NCBI GenBank assembly: GCA_947459855.1
Contig: CANHFL010000033.1
Location: 1-8,234, forward strand
Reading direction: 5' to 3'
DNA length: 8,234 nt
From: Planctomycetaceae bacterium
GTDB taxonomy: Bacteria; Planctomycetota; Phycisphaerae; Phycisphaerales; SM1A02
The position numbers and the translations under genes are program-made. Positions 1 to 5,781 of this stretch are shown here, one piece after another. A model generated the notes under the pieces. It saw nothing but the letters and a program-made list of their open reading frames with translations, was not told the DNA's origin and made no database searches. Every line of letters starts with the position of its first letter. Within the stretch, counting starts at the first letter, position 1.

Positions 1-484
1 CCTTGGGCAGCGGGCGGACCTCGACGGGCTGGATACCGACCAGTTCCTGGCAGCGGGACTTCGGGGTGCCGGCGGCCTCGGTGACCGCCCAGCCGGTCCC
101 GGTGAAGCGGACATCGACGGGCGTGCGGAAGGCGCGCGGCGCGGCGCCGGGCGGCGCCACCAGGAGCGACCCCGAGGGGTGCGTGAAGCGCGGCGAGGCG
201 TTGGCGGCACGGAGCGCGGCGATGCGGACGCGCAGGTCGGGCTCGGACGTGGGCGGCGCGGGGCGGTCTTCCCACGGGTCGACCGGGACCGGGGCGGCCA
301 CGGGAGCCGGGGCAGCGGGCGCGGGGGCCACCGCCACGGGCGTGCGGGGCGCTGCGGCCACGTCACGCGGGCGCGCCCGCTCGGGGCCGGAGCAGCCGTG
401 GATGACCAGCGCGGCGCCCAGGCAGCACCACAGCGCGGCGGGTGCCGCTTCGGGGGGAACGAACGTGTGGAGGCCTCGCCGCAT
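1..484 (-). CDS. Predicted lipoprotein of unknown function, N-terminal 161 residues (runs off the left edge)
   Basis: The frame stays open from an ATG at 484 to the window edge, giving 161 residues without a stop. The start is supported by an AAGGAAG ribosome-binding sequence (493-487), although it sits only a few bases from the ATG. The N-terminus has arginines at residues 2-3, a hydrophobic stretch at about 17-30, and a lipobox-like LVIHGC ending at Cys31, so export and lipidation are likely. The His at -2 is atypical for a lipobox, and Cys20/Cys21 lie inside the hydrophobic stretch. Residues 40-65 form an Ala/Pro/Val-rich linker typical of envelope proteins. A more ordinary globular segment follows, with phrases such as FTGTGWAVTEAAG. 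I do not recognise the family. It lies 68 bp downstream of the TPR-alphaCTD gene. A CACAAT at 530-525, about 40 bases before the ATG, could be a weak -10 element for separate transcription. Confidence 0.72.
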   Translation of the reverse strand, partial: MRRGLHTFVPPEAAPAALWCCLGAALVIHGCSGPERARPRDVAAAPRTPVAVAPAPAAPAPVAAPVPVDPWEDRPAPPTSEPDLRVRIAALRAANASPRFTHPSGSLLVAPPGAAPRAFRTPVDVRFTGTGWAVTEAAGTPKSRCQELVGIQPVEVRPLPK

Positions 485-552
485 CGCTTCCTTGCATCGG
501 CATCCCGCCGCGTCCTGCGGCAGAATTGTGGCCTTCGGACCGGGTCAGCCGG

Positions 553-1488
553 TCACTCGATCTCGCGCAGGCCCAGGCCGAAGTCGGCCAGCTTGCGCTT
601 GATCTCGTCCAGCGAGTTCTGGCCGAAGTTCTTCACGCCCATCAGCTCGGCCTCGGTGCGCGCGGCCAGTTCGCCGATCGACGCCACGTTGAGGAGCTGC
701 AGCGCCTTGCGCGCACGGACCGTGAGGTCCAGCGACGAGACGGGCTTGTTCAGGATCTCGGCCGGGTAGCGGTCGCGCAGGGAGTCGATGTACTCCTTGT
801 TCGCGCGGGCCACGTAGCCCTGGTCCAGGCCCTGGCCCAGGCGCAGGCCGCGCTGGGCGAGCATCTGCTCGATCTCGGTCAGGCTGGTCTCGCCGAAGTT
901 CTTGTAGGAGAGCAGCTCGGCCTTGGTGATCATCAGCAGGTCGCGCAACGTGCGGATGTTCATCTTCTTGAGGCAGTTGCGGCTGCGGACGCTCAGCTCG
1001 AAGTCCGTCACCGGCGTGTCGAGCTCGGCGTTGCGCTTGGCCTCGTTGCGGCTGTCGTCCTCGTCGTAGACCGCGTTCTTGCTGGCGACGACGTCCTTCA
1101 TGAACAGGCGCGCGCGCTCGTGGTTCGGGTGCGCATCCAGGATCTTGCGCAGGCAGCGTTCGGCCTGGTGGATCTCGCCGCGGTCCTCGTGCAGGACGGC
1201 CAGGTTGAGCAGCGCGTTCACCGGCGGGGTCGGCATCGCGCAGACCTGCGCGTACAGGTGGACGGCCTCGTCCTCCTCGCCCATCAGGTCGAGCATGTAC
1301 GCCAGGCGGAACAGGTGGTCGGGCTTGCGGTCGCGACGGCAGGCCTCGCGGTACGCGACGATCGCGTTCAGGCGATCGCCGGCGCGCTCGCGCTCAAGGC
1401 CCTTGGCGAAGTGCGAGGCGGCGCCCTGCGGGTCGTTCGCAACCGTGGACGTGCCGCCGATGACCGTGTCGAGACCGGGGTGGGACAT
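553..1488 (-). CDS. TPR protein with two tandem RNA polymerase alpha C-terminal domains
   Basis: This 311-residue soluble protein has three parts. Residues about 25-130 are helical repeats of TPR type (for example HFAKGLERERAGDRLNAIVA and NALLNLAVLHEDRGEIHQAE). An acidic/charged linker covers about 140-157. Two copies of the helix-hairpin-helix alphaCTD fold follow, at about 158-218 and 249-308. Copy 1 contains ELSVRSRNCLKKM, close to E. coli RpoA ELTVRSANCLK, so by eye the DNA-contact equivalents of Arg265 and Asn268 are kept (Arg168, Asn171). Copy 2 reads DLTVRARKALQLL: the arginine is kept (Arg258) but the Asn268 equivalent is Lys261. Both copies have NFG.(T/N)SL.EI where RpoA has NLGKKSLTEI, with Lys298 replaced. 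There is no assembly (N-terminal) domain, so this is not rpoA. The ATG at 1488 has GGAG about 10 bases upstream. A longer open frame to 1710 overlaps the exporter gene and has no domain content. A role in modulating transcription through DNA or polymerase contacts is inference. Confidence 0.92.
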   Translation of the reverse strand: MSHPGLDTVIGGTSTVANDPQGAASHFAKGLERERAGDRLNAIVAYREACRRDRKPDHLFRLAYMLDLMGEEDEAVHLYAQVCAMPTPPVNALLNLAVLHEDRGEIHQAERCLRKILDAHPNHERARLFMKDVVASKNAVYDEDDSRNEAKRNAELDTPVTDFELSVRSRNCLKKMNIRTLRDLLMITKAELLSYKNFGETSLTEIEQMLAQRGLRLGQGLDQGYVARANKEYIDSLRDRYPAEILNKPVSSLDLTVRARKALQLLNVASIGELAARTEAELMGVKNFGQNSLDEIKRKLADFGLGLREIE

Positions 1489-1520
1489 GCGCTGAATGCT
1501 CCGTGAGAACCGCTGTGCGG

Positions 1521-1537
1521 GCCCGTGGAATACGGGC
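1521..1537. promoter_or_regulatory. Perfect 6-bp inverted repeat in the leader of the TPR-alphaCTD gene
   Basis: GCCCGT, a 5-base loop and ACGGGC form a perfect inverted repeat. It lies between the TACACT-containing motif (1544-1555) and the ATG at 1488. If TACACT acts as a -10 box, transcription would begin near 1541 and this repeat would be the first structure in the mRNA. It could be an operator or a leader hairpin. A 6-bp GC stem can arise by chance in DNA this GC-rich. Confidence 0.3.
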
Positions 1538-1543
1538 GAGGGA

Positions 1544-1555
1544 GGAAAGTGTAGC
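1544..1555 (-). promoter_or_regulatory. Candidate promoter/regulatory 12-mer GCTACACTTTCC before the TPR-alphaCTD gene
   Basis: On the minus strand this reads GCTACACTTTCC and ends 55 bases before the ATG at 1488. The same 12 bases occur on the same strand before nuoG (7455-7466), and a 10/12 match occurs before the desaturase (4083-4094). The TACACT core (1553-1548) resembles a bacterial -10 hexamer and is A/T-rich against its surroundings. No convincing TTGACA-like -35 sits 16-18 bases upstream; that position is nearly all G/C. Confidence 0.45.
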
Positions 1556-1585
1556 CGACGCCGCAAGCCCCCCGCGGGGCGCGGG

Positions 1586-3076
1586 TTATCGTGCGGGTTG
1601 TCCACCGTCCGTGCCCGGCAGCCCGGCGGCCGCCTCGCGGGCGGCTTCCTCGGCGGGGGTCTCCAGGACTCGGATCGCGCGCCATGCGCCGCGGGTCCAG
1701 CGCCAGGCAAGCACCGCGGCCAGCAGGATGATGAAGACGCTGGCCGCGATCCACGGCCCCATCGGGCCCATGCCGGGCGCCCAGCGCACCAGCGCCCAGC
1801 CGCCGCCCACGATCACGACCCAGCTGAGCGCGGCGCTCGCGATGCCGGGCCACAGCGTGTCGCCCGCCCCGCGCAGCGCGCCCAGCATGACGATGCCCAC
1901 ACCGTCGAACACCTGGAAGAGCGCGGCCGCGACCATCATCGAGGATCCCAGCGCGACCACCTGCGCCGCGGTCTCGGGCGGGGTGTTCGCGCCGTCCGCG
2001 AAGACGTGGATCAGGGGCGCGCGGAACACCAGCATCACCAGGCCGCAGGCACCCATGTAGGCCATCGTGATCCAGAGCACGGTGCGCGCGCGCGCGGCCG
2101 CCACGTCAGGCTGCCCCGCGCCGATGTAGCGGCCAACGATGCTCGTCACCGCGATGCTGAAGCCGATCGCGGGCATGAACGAGAGGTGCATGTACCGAAG
2201 CGTGCTCCAGCCCGCGGCCAGGGCCACGTCGCCGAACACGCCCACCAGCACGCTCATGAAGATCGCCCACGTCAGGATGTCGCTCCCCTGCTGCAGCGCC
2301 ACCGGCGTGCCCAGGCGCAGCAGGTCGCGGATGGCGGCAGTGTCCAGCCGCCAGCGCGCGCGGATGCCGAACTCGGCGTCCATGCGGCGGCCGAGGAAGA
2401 GCGCGAGCGGGAGCATGCACTCCACCGCCGTCCCCGCGACCGTGCCGTACGCCGAGCCGACCACGCCCATCGGCGTGACGCCGGGGACGCCCGGCAGCCC
2501 GAAGCGCGGCAGGCCCAGGTGGCCGAAGACCAGCGCGTAGCTCAGGAACAGGTTGACGACGTTGCCCGCGATCGCGGCCACGGTGATCACGCGCGGCCGC
2601 TGGATGCCGAAGAAGAAGTTGCTCATCGCCTTGCCGACGACGACCGCCACGCTTCCCAGCACCAGGACCTGGGCGTAGTCGGACTCCATCTCCGTGATGT
2701 GCGCCGAGTGGCCCATCATCCGGAAGAGGAACGGCATCGCGAGCCCGAGCGGCACCAGCACGGCAGCCCACGCGAGCACGCCGAGCCAGAGCCCCGCCCA
2801 TCCGTAGCGCGCCACCTCGTGCGGGCGTCCCGCGCCGATCGCCTGGCTGACGAAGGTGTTCACCAGGCCGACGATGCCGACCACCGTGAAGATGAACGCC
2901 CAGCTCCAGACGCCGGCGTTCCCCTGTGCCGCGACCTCGGCCGTGCCCACCTGCGCCACCAGCAGGCTGTCGACGAACTGCATCAGCGTGTAGCTGACCA
3001 TCGTCAGGACGGTGGGCCACGCCAGGGCCCAGACCTCGGCGACGGCGCCGCGGTTCGTGGTGGGGGCTTCGGTCAT
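1586..3076 (-). CDS. MATE-family multidrug/cation-coupled efflux transporter (NorM-like)
   Basis: This 496-residue polytopic inner-membrane protein is of normal MATE length and predicted to have 12 membrane spans in two related halves. Hallmarks include the first-helix AWPTVLTMVSYTLMQFVDS (residues 18-36) followed by VGTAEVAAQGNAG, the first-half loop QAIGAGRPHEVARYGW (about 79-93), GNVVNLFLSYALVF (171-184), PMGVVGSAYGTV (202-213), and the second-half counterpart TSIVGRYIGAGQPDVAAA. MATE proteins export cationic drugs or metabolites in exchange for Na+ or H+; the substrate here cannot be told. The last 35 or so residues are a hydrophilic Ala/Glu-rich cytoplasmic tail. The gene starts 9 bp after the desaturase stop, so the two are probably co-transcribed. 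No clear Shine-Dalgarno precedes the ATG at 3076. A small GC inverted repeat (1571-1585) directly follows the TAA but has no T-tract, so termination there is doubtful. Confidence 0.93.
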   Translation of the reverse strand: MTEAPTTNRGAVAEVWALAWPTVLTMVSYTLMQFVDSLLVAQVGTAEVAAQGNAGVWSWAFIFTVVGIVGLVNTFVSQAIGAGRPHEVARYGWAGLWLGVLAWAAVLVPLGLAMPFLFRMMGHSAHITEMESDYAQVLVLGSVAVVVGKAMSNFFFGIQRPRVITVAAIAGNVVNLFLSYALVFGHLGLPRFGLPGVPGVTPMGVVGSAYGTVAGTAVECMLPLALFLGRRMDAEFGIRARWRLDTAAIRDLLRLGTPVALQQGSDILTWAIFMSVLVGVFGDVALAAGWSTLRYMHLSFMPAIGFSIAVTSIVGRYIGAGQPDVAAARARTVLWITMAYMGACGLVMLVFRAPLIHVFADGANTPPETAAQVVALGSSMMVAAALFQVFDGVGIVMLGALRGAGDTLWPGIASAALSWVVIVGGGWALVRWAPGMGPMGPWIAASVFIILLAAVLAWRWTRGAWRAIRVLETPAEEAAREAAAGLPGTDGGQPAR

Positions 3077-3085
3077 GCGGCGACG

Positions 3086-4030
3086 CTAGGCGGCCAGGCG
3101 CTTCGACTCGATGCGCTTCTCTTCCATGCGCTCCGGCGAGGGCAGGCGGATGCGCGACACCAGGCCGACGGCGGCCAGCGACCGGATGGTGATCCAGCTG
3201 ATGTCGAACTGCCACCACTCCAGGCCGTGGCGGGCGCTGGCGGGGAACGCGTGGTGGTTGTTGTGCCAACCCTCACCCATGGCCAGGATGCCCATCGGGA
3301 GGTTGTTGCGGCTTTCGTCGCCCGAACGGTAGGTCTGGCTGCCGAAGAGGTGGCAGACCGAGTTCACCGCCCAGGTGGCGTGGTGCACGGCCAGCATGCG
3401 GATGACGCCGCCCCAGAGGAAGCCCAGGAGCGCGCCCTCCCACGTGCGGGTGGCCAGCCAGCCGATGCCCGCCGGGATCAGGAAGCCGAGCGCCACGAAG
3501 ACGACGAAGAGCCGGCTGATGAGCTGCGCGTCGCGGTCGGCGGCCAGGTCGGGCGCGTAGCGGGCGATGTTCGTCTCGAAGCCACGCATGAACAGCCAGC
3601 CCATGTGCGCGTGCAGGAAGCCGAGGATCCAGCCGACCAGACCGGGCTTGAAGCCGGCGTGCGGGCTGTGCGGATCCAGCTCCTCGTCCGAGTGCTGGTG
3701 GTGGCGGCGGTGCGTCGTGCACCACCAGAGCACCGGGCCCTGGACGGCGGCCGAGCCGCAGCCGGCGAAGAACCAGATCACGGGGCGCGCCGCGTGGAAC
3801 GACTTGTGCGTGAAGTAGCGGTGGTAGCCGATCGTGATGCCCATCGCGGTCAGCATGTAGCCGACCACCAGCATCACCAGGTCGACCGGGCGCATGCCCG
3901 TGCCCCACCAGTACCAGATCGAGAACGCCAGCACCGCGGGCGGTGCGAAGACGAAGAACATCGTGAGGAGGCGGTGGCGGAGGGCCACGGGGTGGGAGAA
4001 GTGGTCGTGTCCGTGAGCGGGGGCGTGCAT
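3086..4030 (-). CDS. Membrane fatty-acid (acyl-CoA delta-9 type) desaturase
   Basis: This 314-residue integral membrane di-iron desaturase would introduce a cis double bond into a saturated acyl chain, using O2 and electrons from an external donor. All three histidine boxes of the family are present: HRYFTH (70-75), HRRHH (107-111) and HNNHH (256-260, within EGWHNNHHAFP). The spacing and the WW.THR.HH context match the bacterial/eukaryotic acyl-CoA delta-9 desaturase group. Hydrophobic pairs at about 21-42, 48-68, 83-103 and 170-200 fit four membrane spans with the boxes on the cytoplasmic face. There is no fused cytochrome b5 or ferredoxin domain, so the electron donor is encoded elsewhere. 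The N-terminus is histidine-rich (His at 2, 6, 8, 10, 13). The ATG at 4030 lacks a clear ribosome-binding site. The MATE gene follows after 9 bp, and the RNA helicase is divergent across 169 bp. The exact regiospecificity is not provable from sequence. Confidence 0.95.
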   Translation of the reverse strand: MHAPAHGHDHFSHPVALRHRLLTMFFVFAPPAVLAFSIWYWWGTGMRPVDLVMLVVGYMLTAMGITIGYHRYFTHKSFHAARPVIWFFAGCGSAAVQGPVLWWCTTHRRHHQHSDEELDPHSPHAGFKPGLVGWILGFLHAHMGWLFMRGFETNIARYAPDLAADRDAQLISRLFVVFVALGFLIPAGIGWLATRTWEGALLGFLWGGVIRMLAVHHATWAVNSVCHLFGSQTYRSGDESRNNLPMGILAMGEGWHNNHHAFPASARHGLEWWQFDISWITIRSLAAVGLVSRIRLPSPERMEEKRIESKRLAA

Positions 4031-4082
4031 TGGTGGGGAGCGTCCTGCGGGGGGCCTTCATTCACGACGCCGGAATCCGTCG

Positions 4083-4094
4083 GGAGAGTGCAGC
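4083..4094 (-). promoter_or_regulatory. Degenerate copy (10/12) of the GCTACACTTTCC motif before the desaturase
   Basis: The minus strand reads GCTGCACTCTCC, differing from GCTACACTTTCC at two positions. It ends 52 bases before the desaturase ATG, almost the same distance as the motif before the TPR-alphaCTD gene (55 bases). The -10-like hexamer would be TGCACT, weaker than TACACT. No -35-like hexamer is evident. This match alone would not be convincing; it gains weight from its position and strand. Confidence 0.28.
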
Positions 4095-4130
4095 GTAGTC
4101 CGCACGGCGGCAACACGAGGAGACATCCCC

Positions 4131-4149
4131 GGAATTCGGCGGGAATTCG
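4131..4149. repeat. Tandem palindromic octamers GGAATTCG, spaced one helical turn
   Basis: GGAATTCG occurs at 4131-4138 and again at 4142-4149, an 11 bp period. Each contains the palindrome GAATTC, so the pair can also fold as a 6-bp hairpin with a 5-base loop. They lie in the spacer between the divergent desaturase and helicase genes, about 50 bases before the helicase ATG. This is A/T-containing sequence in a GC-rich region, which makes two adjacent copies notable. The pair may be a binding site for a dimeric regulator or part of the helicase leader. Confidence 0.35.
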
Positions 4150-4199
4150 CATGGGACACTGCGTTGCCGGAACTATCGTCCCTGGTCCGAAAGAAACGC

Positions 4200-5702
4200 A
4201 TGGCATTCACTGCACTCCGACTCGCTGCCCCGATCCTCAAGGCCCTTGCCGAAGAGGGCTACCAGACCCCCACCCCCATCCAGGCGCAGGCAATCCCGCC
4301 CGCGCTGCAGGGACGCGACCTCCTGGGGTGCGCGCAGACCGGCACCGGGAAGACCGCGGCATTCGCGCTGCCGATCATCCAGCGGCTGAAGCTGGCCGGC
4401 GAACTGGGCGAGGGCACCCCGAAGCACCCCGCCAAGCGCGCCGCCCCCGGCCGCCCGCACGCGCTGATCCTGGCGCCGACGCGTGAGCTGGCCGTGCAGA
4501 TCGACCAGAGCCTGACGACCTACGGCCGGCACGCGGGCGTGCGCACCGCCGTGATCTTCGGCGGCGTGGGCCAGAACCCGCAGGTCAAGGCGCTGCAGTC
4601 GGGCGTCGACATCGTCGTCGCCACGCCGGGGCGCCTGCTGGACCTGATCCAGCAGCGGCACCTGTCGCTGGCGGACGTGCACATCCTGGTGCTGGACGAG
4701 GCCGACCGCATGCTGGACATGGGCTTCATCAAGCCGATCCGGCAGATCGCGGGCATGGTGGCCAAGGAGCGCCAGACGATGCTCTTCAGCGCCACGATGC
4801 CGAAGGAGATCCAGCACCTGGCCGACGCGCTGCTGCGCGACCCGGTCAAGGTGGCGGTGACGCCGGTGGCCAGCGCGGCGCCGATGATCGAGCAGCGCGT
4901 GCACCCGGTGCCCAAGGACCTGAAGCAGCCGCTGCTCGAGCGCCTGCTGGAGGACGATTCGCTCGAGAGCGTGGTCGTCTTCACGCGCACCAAGCACGGC
5001 GCCGACCGCGTCATGAAGCGCCTGATGCGCGCCAAGGTGAACGCGGCCGCGATCCACGGCAACAAGAACCAGAACCAGCGCCAGCGCGCGCTCGACGGAT
5101 TCAAGGCCGGCACCGTGCGCGTGCTGGTGGCGACGGACGTCGCCAGCCGCGGCATCGACGTGGACGACGTCAGCCACGTGATCAACTACGACATCCCGAT
5201 CGACCCCGAGAGCTACGTGCACCGCATCGGCCGCACGGGCCGCGCGGGCAAGACCGGCATCGCGATCAGCTTCTGCGAGCCCGGCGACCGCGGCGCCCTG
5301 AAGGCGATCGAGAAGCTCATCGGCAAGCCCGTGCCGCAGGTGGCGATCCCGCAGGACCTGCAGGCGCTGAGCAAGCTGCCGGACGAGCCGCGGGCCGAGG
5401 CGCCCGCGCGCGGCGGACGTTCGGGGCGCGGCGGCAAGCCGTCCCAGGGCGGGCGCGGCGGCAAGCCTGCCCCCAAGGCCGGCGGCGGAGCCGACGAATC
5501 CAAGGGCCGCGGTCCCGCGCACGGGCGCGGCGGCGCGCACGCCAAGGCCTCGCGCGGCCAATCGTCCGGCACGGGCCCGGCGCCGGTGTCATGGGGCGAT
5601 GCCGGCGGGCGCGTGGCGCACCCGGCCCAGGGCGGCCGCGCGGCCACGCCCGCGTTCCGTTCGATCGGTGGAATGAACCGCCGCCCCGCACGCGGCCGCT
5701 GA
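4200..5702 (+). CDS. rhlE: DEAD-box ATP-dependent RNA helicase, RhlE type
   Basis: This 500-residue protein has the full set of DEAD-box motifs: Q motif with GYQTPTPIQ (20-28), motif I AQTGTGKT (45-52), Ia PTRELA (93-98), GG (121-122), Ib TPGR (142-145), II DEAD (166-169), III SAT (197-199), IV VVVFTRT (258-264), V ATDVASRGID (311-320) and VI HRIGRTGR (341-348). It would use ATP to unwind short RNA duplexes in ribosome assembly or mRNA turnover. The N-terminus (F-x-L-x(5)-IL-x-A) and the basic insert before motif Ia resemble E. coli RhlE more than DeaD, SrmB or DbpA. Residues from about 395 to 500 are a low-complexity Gly/Arg/Ala/Pro/Lys tail with repeated RGG and GGKP units, probably disordered and RNA-binding. 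I chose the ATG at 4200 because the protein then begins where the family does. An in-frame TTG at 4164 would add 12 unconserved residues. No strong ribosome-binding site is visible. Confidence 0.95.
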   Translation: MAFTALRLAAPILKALAEEGYQTPTPIQAQAIPPALQGRDLLGCAQTGTGKTAAFALPIIQRLKLAGELGEGTPKHPAKRAAPGRPHALILAPTRELAVQIDQSLTTYGRHAGVRTAVIFGGVGQNPQVKALQSGVDIVVATPGRLLDLIQQRHLSLADVHILVLDEADRMLDMGFIKPIRQIAGMVAKERQTMLFSATMPKEIQHLADALLRDPVKVAVTPVASAAPMIEQRVHPVPKDLKQPLLERLLEDDSLESVVVFTRTKHGADRVMKRLMRAKVNAAAIHGNKNQNQRQRALDGFKAGTVRVLVATDVASRGIDVDDVSHVINYDIPIDPESYVHRIGRTGRAGKTGIAISFCEPGDRGALKAIEKLIGKPVPQVAIPQDLQALSKLPDEPRAEAPARGGRSGRGGKPSQGGRGGKPAPKAGGGADESKGRGPAHGRGGAHAKASRGQSSGTGPAPVSWGDAGGRVAHPAQGGRAATPAFRSIGGMNRRPARGR

Positions 5703-5753
5703 GGGCCGGGGCGGGGCGGCAGGGATCTGCCTGCTGGGACCTTCCGACGCGGA

Positions 5754-5778
5754 CGCTGCCGGCCACGGGCCGGCGGCG
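5754..5778. terminator. GC-rich hairpin between convergent helicase and nuoG genes
   Basis: CGCTGCCGGCC, loop ACG, then GGCCGGCGGCG forms an 11-bp stem with one G-T mismatch on the DNA, which becomes a G-U pair in one transcript. It begins three bases beyond the nuoG stop and about 50 bases beyond the helicase stop, where a shared terminator would be expected. Neither strand has a T-tract after it, so it is not a textbook intrinsic terminator. It may act as a 3' stabilising structure or a weak bidirectional terminator. Confidence 0.45.
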
Positions 5779-5781
5779 GCG

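Larger units (their letters stand above)
4031..4199. other. Divergent intergenic region between desaturase and RNA helicase
   Basis: This is 169 bp without a credible gene, and it must hold promoters for both divergent genes. It contains the degenerate 12-mer motif (4083-4094, minus) and the two GGAATTCG octamers (4131-4149). No clear sigma-70 -35/-10 pair is visible for the helicase; TATCGT at 4174-4179 is a weak -10 candidate 20 bases before its ATG. Confidence 0.6.

Noticed and set aside
507..553. Two small inverted repeats (507-521 and 539-553) after the TPR-alphaCTD gene as a terminator
   Set aside because: The stems are only 5 bp with no T-tract, expected by chance at this GC content. 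The second overlaps the stop codon.
3..602. Plus-strand open frame over the left edge
   Set aside because: The translation is Gly/Ala/Arg/Ser low complexity and spans the end of the TPR-alphaCTD gene. The minus strand instead has a start with a ribosome-binding site and a lipoprotein signal.
1571..1585. CCCGC/GCGGG hairpin directly after the MATE stop as a terminator
   Set aside because: It is a short all-GC stem without a T-tract, too weak to call as a separate feature.
1489..1710. Upstream extension of the TPR-alphaCTD gene to 1710
   Set aside because: It overlaps the MATE gene end, crosses the intergenic region and adds a Pro/Arg-rich segment with no domain. The ATG at 1488 has a plausible ribosome-binding site.
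4174..4179. TATCGT as a -10 box for the helicase
   Set aside because: There is only a partial match to TATAAT and no -35 at proper spacing.
1496..4486. Plus-strand open frame of 996 codons opposite the MATE and desaturase genes
   Set aside because: It is antisense to two genes with unmistakable motifs, and its translation is a His/Arg/Ala/Asp-rich low-complexity string. This is the usual by-product of G/C-rich third codon positions.
4173..5561. Minus-strand open frame of 462 codons opposite the helicase
   Set aside because: The helicase has every DEAD-box motif. The opposite frame is an Ala/Arg/His/Leu-rich shadow.
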